18,218 bases of DNA from Pseudomonadota bacterium (GTDB lineage Bacteria; Pseudomonadota; Alphaproteobacteria; Ferrovibrionales; Ferrovibrionaceae), in contig JAEYSS010000234.1 in NCBI GenBank assembly GCA_023434425.1, forward strand, positions 1-18,218, in the 5' to 3' direction. Made by a program: the position numbers and the translations under genes. Positions 14,640-18,218 of the stretch are shown in pieces; within the stretch, counting starts at the first letter, position 1, and each line of letters starts with the position of its first letter. The notes beneath the pieces are model-generated. The model was not told the origin of the DNA. It worked only from the letters and a program-made list of their open reading frames with translations, and did not search any database.

Positions 14640-15793
14640 TGGCGATGTTTCTCGACCTCGGCCCGGATGCGGCGGGCGGTCTCCTCGGCGCCGTCGAGCC
14701 GGATCGCGGCGGGATCGGGCTTCGGTGAGGCCAATGCATGATCGACGATCCCGGCCAGCGTTTGCGGTGTCATCTCCGGCTCCGGCAGCATATGCATCAG
14801 GCCTCGCCTGGCCAGCAGCGCGGCACGCAGGGCCTGTTCGGTCTCGTTGCCACCGACAAACGGCACGACAACGGCGCGCGTGCCGCCGCCCAGTGTTTCC
14901 ATCATGGTGTTGTAACCGGCCTTGCTGATGGACAGCAGGCAATGATGGAGCATGCCGGGGAAATCAGGCCGCACCGGCTCGATGATCACGCCGGGTGGCG
15001 CCCTCTCGCGCAGCGTGGTGATGTTGTGGGGATTCTCCAGCGGGCTGACCAGGATGCGCCAGATCTTGTCGCGGGCGACTGTCATCGGACGGGCCGCGAT
15101 AGCGGCCTGAAACAATTTCATACCCACTGCTCCGCCGCCCGCCGAGACAAGTACCTCGTCGATGCCGGCCTCGGTATAGGGGATGACATGCTGTTCGGCG
15201 ATATACCCGGTGTAGATCAGCATGTGCCGAATTTTCTCGGCCAGCGGGAAGGTATTTTCGAATGCGATCACTGAAGGATCGCCATGCACCAGTGCGGCAT
15301 CGAAATACTGTTGCAGCCAGGTGATCGAGTCGACGTCATGCTGCGGCTTGCCGCGGTCGACCAGGATATCGCGCACCGAGCAGAAAATCAGCGGGCGGTT
15401 CTCCATACCCCGCAGCATCTGCAGCAGCGGCATCATCTCGAAACGCATCTGCCGGCGGCCGAAGGGAAACAGTTCGGTGATCACCATGTCGGGCGCGAAA
15501 TTGCGCACCACATCCTGCAGCATGGTGCTGCGGGTCGACTTCCACTCCTCGGTCACCACCTCGCCGTTGATATCGAGCAGTATCTTAAAGGTGGCGTCGC
15601 GCGCGCGCGCCGGCGCCAGCTGCACGAAGCCGATGCCGTCGATACCGTGCAGTGTCGGGTCCGGCAGACCACCGGATACCAGCAGGGGCGTGGCACCCTG
15701 ACGCAGCAAGGCGCGCGCGATCGACGCGGCTCGATGCAAATGGCCGACGCCAAGCAAATGCTGTACCCAGATCAGGACGCGCGGGCCGGCCAT
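14636..15793 (-). CDS. GT28/MurG-like glycosyltransferase (COG4671-type)
   Basis: A 385-residue GT-B-fold enzyme. The N-terminal half has the acceptor-side loop HLLGVGHLHRAASIARALL (12-30). The C-terminal donor-binding half has the glycine-rich VSAGGGAVG (about 214-222) and the conserved SKAGYNTMMETLGGGTRAVVVPF (about 283-305) followed by GGNETEQALRAALL, which closely parallels the MurG/diacylglycerol-glucosyltransferase nucleotide-sugar site. A related predicted-glycosyltransferase group is uncharacterised in most bacteria. No membrane span is seen; such enzymes are usually peripheral on the inner membrane. Its start shares one base with the phosphatase stop (TAATG). Donor and acceptor are not known. 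Confidence 0.85.
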   Translation of the reverse strand: MAGPRVLIWVQHLLGVGHLHRAASIARALLRQGATPLLVSGGLPDPTLHGIDGIGFVQLAPARARDATFKILLDINGEVVTEEWKSTRSTMLQDVVRNFAPDMVITELFPFGRRQMRFEMMPLLQMLRGMENRPLIFCSVRDILVDRGKPQHDVDSITWLQQYFDAALVHGDPSVIAFENTFPLAEKIRHMLIYTGYIAEQHVIPYTEAGIDEVLVSAGGGAVGMKLFQAAIAARPMTVARDKIWRILVSPLENPHNITTLRERAPPGVIIEPVRPDFPGMLHHCLLSISKAGYNTMMETLGGGTRAVVVPFVGGNETEQALRAALLARRGLMHMLPEPEMTPQTLAGIVDHALASPKPDPAAIRLDGAEETARRIRAEVEKHRQ

Positions 15794-16371
15794 TATCGCT
15801 CCAGCGGAACATTCGCCGCCACCAGGGTGGGGCGACCGTCTTCCGTTATGCTAAATTCCTGCAGGCAATGCCAGTCGAGCCTGACCGGCGCACGGCCCAG
15901 CATCGGCCAGTCGAAGGCCAGGGCGAGCACGGCGCGGATGACGCCTTTATGGGTAACGGCGCCGGCATCGCCCGGCAGGCTGCGCAGCCAGGGCAGCAGC
16001 CGCTGCTGCACCTGGCGCGGGCTCTCGCCATCGGGCGGCTGCAGATCCAGGCCGCGGTCTTCGTTGGCGGCAAAGGCTGCGCCATACCGCGCGCGCAGTT
16101 CCGCCAGGGTGTGGCCTTCATACCCACCCCAGTCCATCTCTATGAGCGCCGGTTCCACGCGCGGCTTCAGACCGAGCAGCGCGGCGGTTTCCTGCGCCCG
16201 GCGCAGCGGACTGACGTACCACAGCCTGTCGCGATAGGTCGCCGGCACGGCGCAACCGGCGTAGGCTGCGCGGCCGGCATCGGACAGTGCGATATCGGCG
16301 CGGCCCTGCAGGCGCCCTGCGGCGTTCCAGTCGGTGGCGCCATGGCGCAGCAGAACCAGACTGCGGATCAT
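15793..16371 (-). CDS. Histidine phosphatase family protein (phosphoglycerate-mutase-like)
   Basis: A 192-residue cytosolic phosphatase. It shows the RHG motif LLRHGATDWN (7-16) with phospho-accepting H10 and R9, R57/R58 in SPLRRAQETA, E78 in IEMDWGGYEG, and the second catalytic His141 in VTHKGVIRA. The set is complete. Related proteins include GpmB, CobC and sugar-phosphate phosphatases. Lying between glycosyltransferase genes with a four-base overlap upstream and a one-base overlap downstream, it most likely dephosphorylates a sugar-phosphate or similar glycan precursor; a role in glycolysis is less likely. The exact substrate cannot be read from the sequence. Confidence 0.88.
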   Translation of the reverse strand: MIRSLVLLRHGATDWNAAGRLQGRADIALSDAGRAAYAGCAVPATYRDRLWYVSPLRRAQETAALLGLKPRVEPALIEMDWGGYEGHTLAELRARYGAAFAANEDRGLDLQPPDGESPRQVQQRLLPWLRSLPGDAGAVTHKGVIRAVLALAFDWPMLGRAPVRLDWHCLQEFSITEDGRPTLVAANVPLER

Positions 16372-17507
16372 GCCGGCAGCCCCAGTTCGGTGAAGAGCGC
16401 CCGAAGCCGGGTTTGCGCGGCCTGCATGGAAAGATCGTTCATCACCCGCACCGGTGCAGCCGCCGCCATCCGCTGCCGTCGTGCAGGATCGGCCAGCAGA
16501 TCGCGGATCGCGCCTGCCATCGTTGACGGCCGGTCGTCCGGAGTCAGCCAGCCGGTCACGCCATGCTCGACGATATCCGGAACGCCGCGTGTGCGAACCG
16601 AGAGTACCGGCAGGCCGGCAGCCTGCGCTTCCAGCATGGCCATGCCGTAAGCTTCATTGACTGCCGGCCAGACATACAGATCGCTTGCTGCATAAAGGGC
16701 GGCGAGTTCGTCGGGCGCCATCTGCCCGGTCAGGGTGAGCAGGCCCTGCTGCGGTGCGATGGCGGCAGCAATCTTCTCCCGCGCCGGACCGTCGCCGACC
16801 AGAATGCAATGCCAGTTGTCCCCCCGCAGCAGGGGCAGGGTGTCGGCCAGGCGCCGGAAGGACGCCAGCTTGTCGCCTTCACGCATCATGCCGACGGCCA
16901 GCAGCCACATCTTGTCCGCCGGCAGTCCGAAGCGTGTCGCCAGCGTGGCGCGATGTTGTACCCGTAGCGCCATGGCCGCCGCGAAGGGCTCCGGCTCAAT
17001 GAAAGGCGCAAAATATCGTACGCGCGCTTCATCTGCGCGTGCCGTCAGTCCTGGAATGTCATAGCGTGTGACCGCCAGCAGCAGGTCGGCTGCGACGATG
17101 GCCCGGGCAGCTTGGGCATAGCCAGCCGCCCAGTCGCCGTCGGATCGACGCGGTGAGTCCGATGCTTCGGCAATCACGTAAGGCAGGCCAAACCGCTGCT
17201 TGAGGGCAGGTCCGATATAATCGGCAGCCTTGTGATAGACATGATAGGTAAACAGCAGATCGGGTTTCTGCTGCGGAGTCTTCTGCCATGCCGCGGCCAG
17301 CATTTCGACTTCCGCCGCTGCGGCATCGACGGTCGCGGCTTCCCGCGCAGCATCGCCGTCGCGATTGTAGCTGCGCAGGCCGGAAAGCAGCGTTACGTCG
17401 TGGCCAAGGCCGCGCAGTGCCGTGATGAACAGGCGGGCAACGCGCCGGTCGCCTGACGGTGCCGGATGATCGGGCGGCTTGAGCGGTGCATAAAAGCCGA
17501 TCCGCAT
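16368..17507 (-). CDS. Glycosyltransferase family 4 protein
   Basis: A 379-residue GT-B retaining glycosyltransferase. The N-terminus MRIGFYAPLKPPDHPAPSGD has the glycine/serine-rich acceptor loop. The C-terminal half shows LLAVGMMREGDKLASFRRLA (about 215-235), CILVGDGPAREKI, and the GT4 E-x7-E motif NEAYGMAMLEAQAAGLPV near 283-300, followed by RGVPDIVEHGVTGWLTP. These define a nucleotide-sugar-dependent enzyme, probably at the cytosolic face of the inner membrane. A GAGAGGG ribosome site precedes ATG 17507, 12 bases after the upstream gene. Its stop overlaps the phosphatase start as ATGA. Donor sugar and acceptor are unknown. Confidence 0.92.
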   Translation of the reverse strand: MRIGFYAPLKPPDHPAPSGDRRVARLFITALRGLGHDVTLLSGLRSYNRDGDAAREAATVDAAAAEVEMLAAAWQKTPQQKPDLLFTYHVYHKAADYIGPALKQRFGLPYVIAEASDSPRRSDGDWAAGYAQAARAIVAADLLLAVTRYDIPGLTARADEARVRYFAPFIEPEPFAAAMALRVQHRATLATRFGLPADKMWLLAVGMMREGDKLASFRRLADTLPLLRGDNWHCILVGDGPAREKIAAAIAPQQGLLTLTGQMAPDELAALYAASDLYVWPAVNEAYGMAMLEAQAAGLPVLSVRTRGVPDIVEHGVTGWLTPDDRPSTMAGAIRDLLADPARRQRMAAAAPVRVMNDLSMQAAQTRLRALFTELGLPA

Positions 17508-17519
17508 GACCGCACCCTC

Positions 17520-18218
17520 TCAGGCCGCGAGTCCAAAGCGCCGCGCAAGTTCCGCGATGCCGGCCGTCATGCCAAAAGCCAGTCGTACTCTTGCGGCGGC
17601 AGCCTTGCCCAGACGTTCGCGCAATCCCGGATCGACAATCACATGATTGAGGGCGACTGCAAATCCACCCACATCTTCGCCGGGAACCAGCAATCCGGTC
17701 TCGCCGTCGATCACCAGTTCGGGAATAGCCGAGATGGCAGTGGCGATGCACGGCAGGGCCTGGCTCTGGGCTTCCATCAGCACGTTCGGCAAGCCATCCA
17801 TGTCACCGTCGCGGTCGCGGCGGCTCGCCAGAGCGAAAACATCCGCTGTGCGGTAGGCTTCGATCACGGCCTCCTGCGTGGCCGCGCCCTGCCAGGCAAT
17901 GCGGTCGGCGATACCCAGCGCGGCGGCCTGCATTTTCAGCTTGTCCAGCAGGGGCCCGCCGCCGATGTGTGTGAAATGCCAGTACAGATCGGCCGGAAGG
18001 CGTGCCAGCGCCTGCAACAGGATATCGTAGCCCTTCTTCTCGACAGCCCGGCCGACCGAAAGCACCCGCACCGGATCCTGTGCGTCGCGACCATCGCGGC
18101 GGGGACGCCAGACCGGCGGTTCCGGGAAGCGGGAGAAGTCGACGCCGTGGTAGACCAGCGAAACCCGGTCGGCACTGCTCAGCGCGGAGAGATGTGTCTG
18201 GTTATGGGCGGTACAGGT
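17520..18218 (-). CDS. Glycosyltransferase family 4 protein, 5' end outside window
   Basis: The minus-strand frame is open to the window edge, giving 232 residues of the C-terminal part. It begins CTAHNQTHLSALSSADRVSL, then YHGVDFSRFPEPP, the usual linker of GT4 enzymes, and VRVLSVGRAVEKKGYDILLQAL starts the donor-binding domain. The conserved DGLPNVLMEAQSQALPCIAT carries Asp at the first position of the E-x7-E motif, a variant seen in some GT4 proteins, followed by SAIPELVIDGETGLLVPGED. An internal GTG at 18071 gives a shorter open frame but is not the true start, because upstream residues are clearly family-like. It is the first gene visible of the long minus-strand operon. Confidence 0.9.
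   Translation of the reverse strand, partial: TCTAHNQTHLSALSSADRVSLVYHGVDFSRFPEPPVWRPRRDGRDAQDPVRVLSVGRAVEKKGYDILLQALARLPADLYWHFTHIGGGPLLDKLKMQAAALGIADRIAWQGAATQEAVIEAYRTADVFALASRRDRDGDMDGLPNVLMEAQSQALPCIATAISAIPELVIDGETGLLVPGEDVGGFAVALNHVIVDPGLRERLGKAAAARVRLAFGMTAGIAELARRFGLAA

Noticed and set aside
14640..14942. 101-residue N-terminal extension of the deacetylase
   Set aside because: It lies inside the glycosyltransferase gene in another frame, is Arg-rich and domain-free; the ATGA overlap at 14636-14639 gives a better start.
1..18218. tRNA or rRNA genes, transposases, integrases, phage genes
   Set aside because: No cloverleaf, rRNA segment or mobile-element protein motif was seen on either strand by reading; a covariance-model scan was not possible.

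Overview
The window is GC-rich, densely packed bacterial chromosome. Gene content and style point to an alphaproteobacterium, probably a Rhodospirillales-type lineage. The reasons are a carB-greA junction, short-overlap operons, an Opp-type transporter with a fused double ATPase, and a copy of the GTCATCCCGGCGAAA intergenic motif that is common in alphaproteobacteria. The lineage call is an inference; no rRNA or other marker is present.

Left part, plus strand (1-4302): the 3' two thirds of carB (carbamoyl-phosphate synthase large chain), then greA (transcript cleavage factor), an alpha/beta hydrolase of the kynurenine-formamidase-like type, and an OmpR-type response regulator with no visible kinase partner. 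Spacings are small and the last two genes share an ATGA overlap, so this reads as one transcription unit. A GC-rich hairpin inside the 3' end of the convergent enoyl-CoA hydratase-like gene (4329-5084, minus) may terminate it. A divergent control region (5085-5206) separates that gene from a plus-strand pair: a metallo-beta-lactamase-fold hydrolase (GTG start with a strong Shine-Dalgarno) and a class I SAM-dependent methyltransferase.

Middle (6889-7346): a spacer of about 460 bp between convergent genes. It is a patchwork of a GC-rich inverted repeat, an AT-rich patch containing an AGAAC-GTAT-GTTCT palindrome, half of a dispersed alphaproteobacterial repeat, and a small tandem repeat built on ACGGGAC units spaced at multiples of about 10 bp.

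Right part, minus strand (18218 down to 7347): ten genes in one direction, with junctions that overlap by 1-4 bases or are separated by at most 17 bases. In transcription order they are: GT4 glycosyltransferase (5' end outside the window), GT4 glycosyltransferase, histidine phosphatase, GT28/MurG-like glycosyltransferase (COG4671-like), CE4-like polysaccharide deacetylase, a small two-helix membrane protein with a likely PH-like domain, then a complete Opp/Dpp-type ABC importer (fused double ATPase, large periplasmic binding protein, OppB-like and OppC-like permeases). The physical chain suggests a glycan-building and glycan-modifying module expressed together with a solute importer of a class that in alphaproteobacteria includes oligosaccharide and sugar-phosphodiester transporters. 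This is the most interesting candidate system here. The individual families are recognisable; the joint function is inferred.
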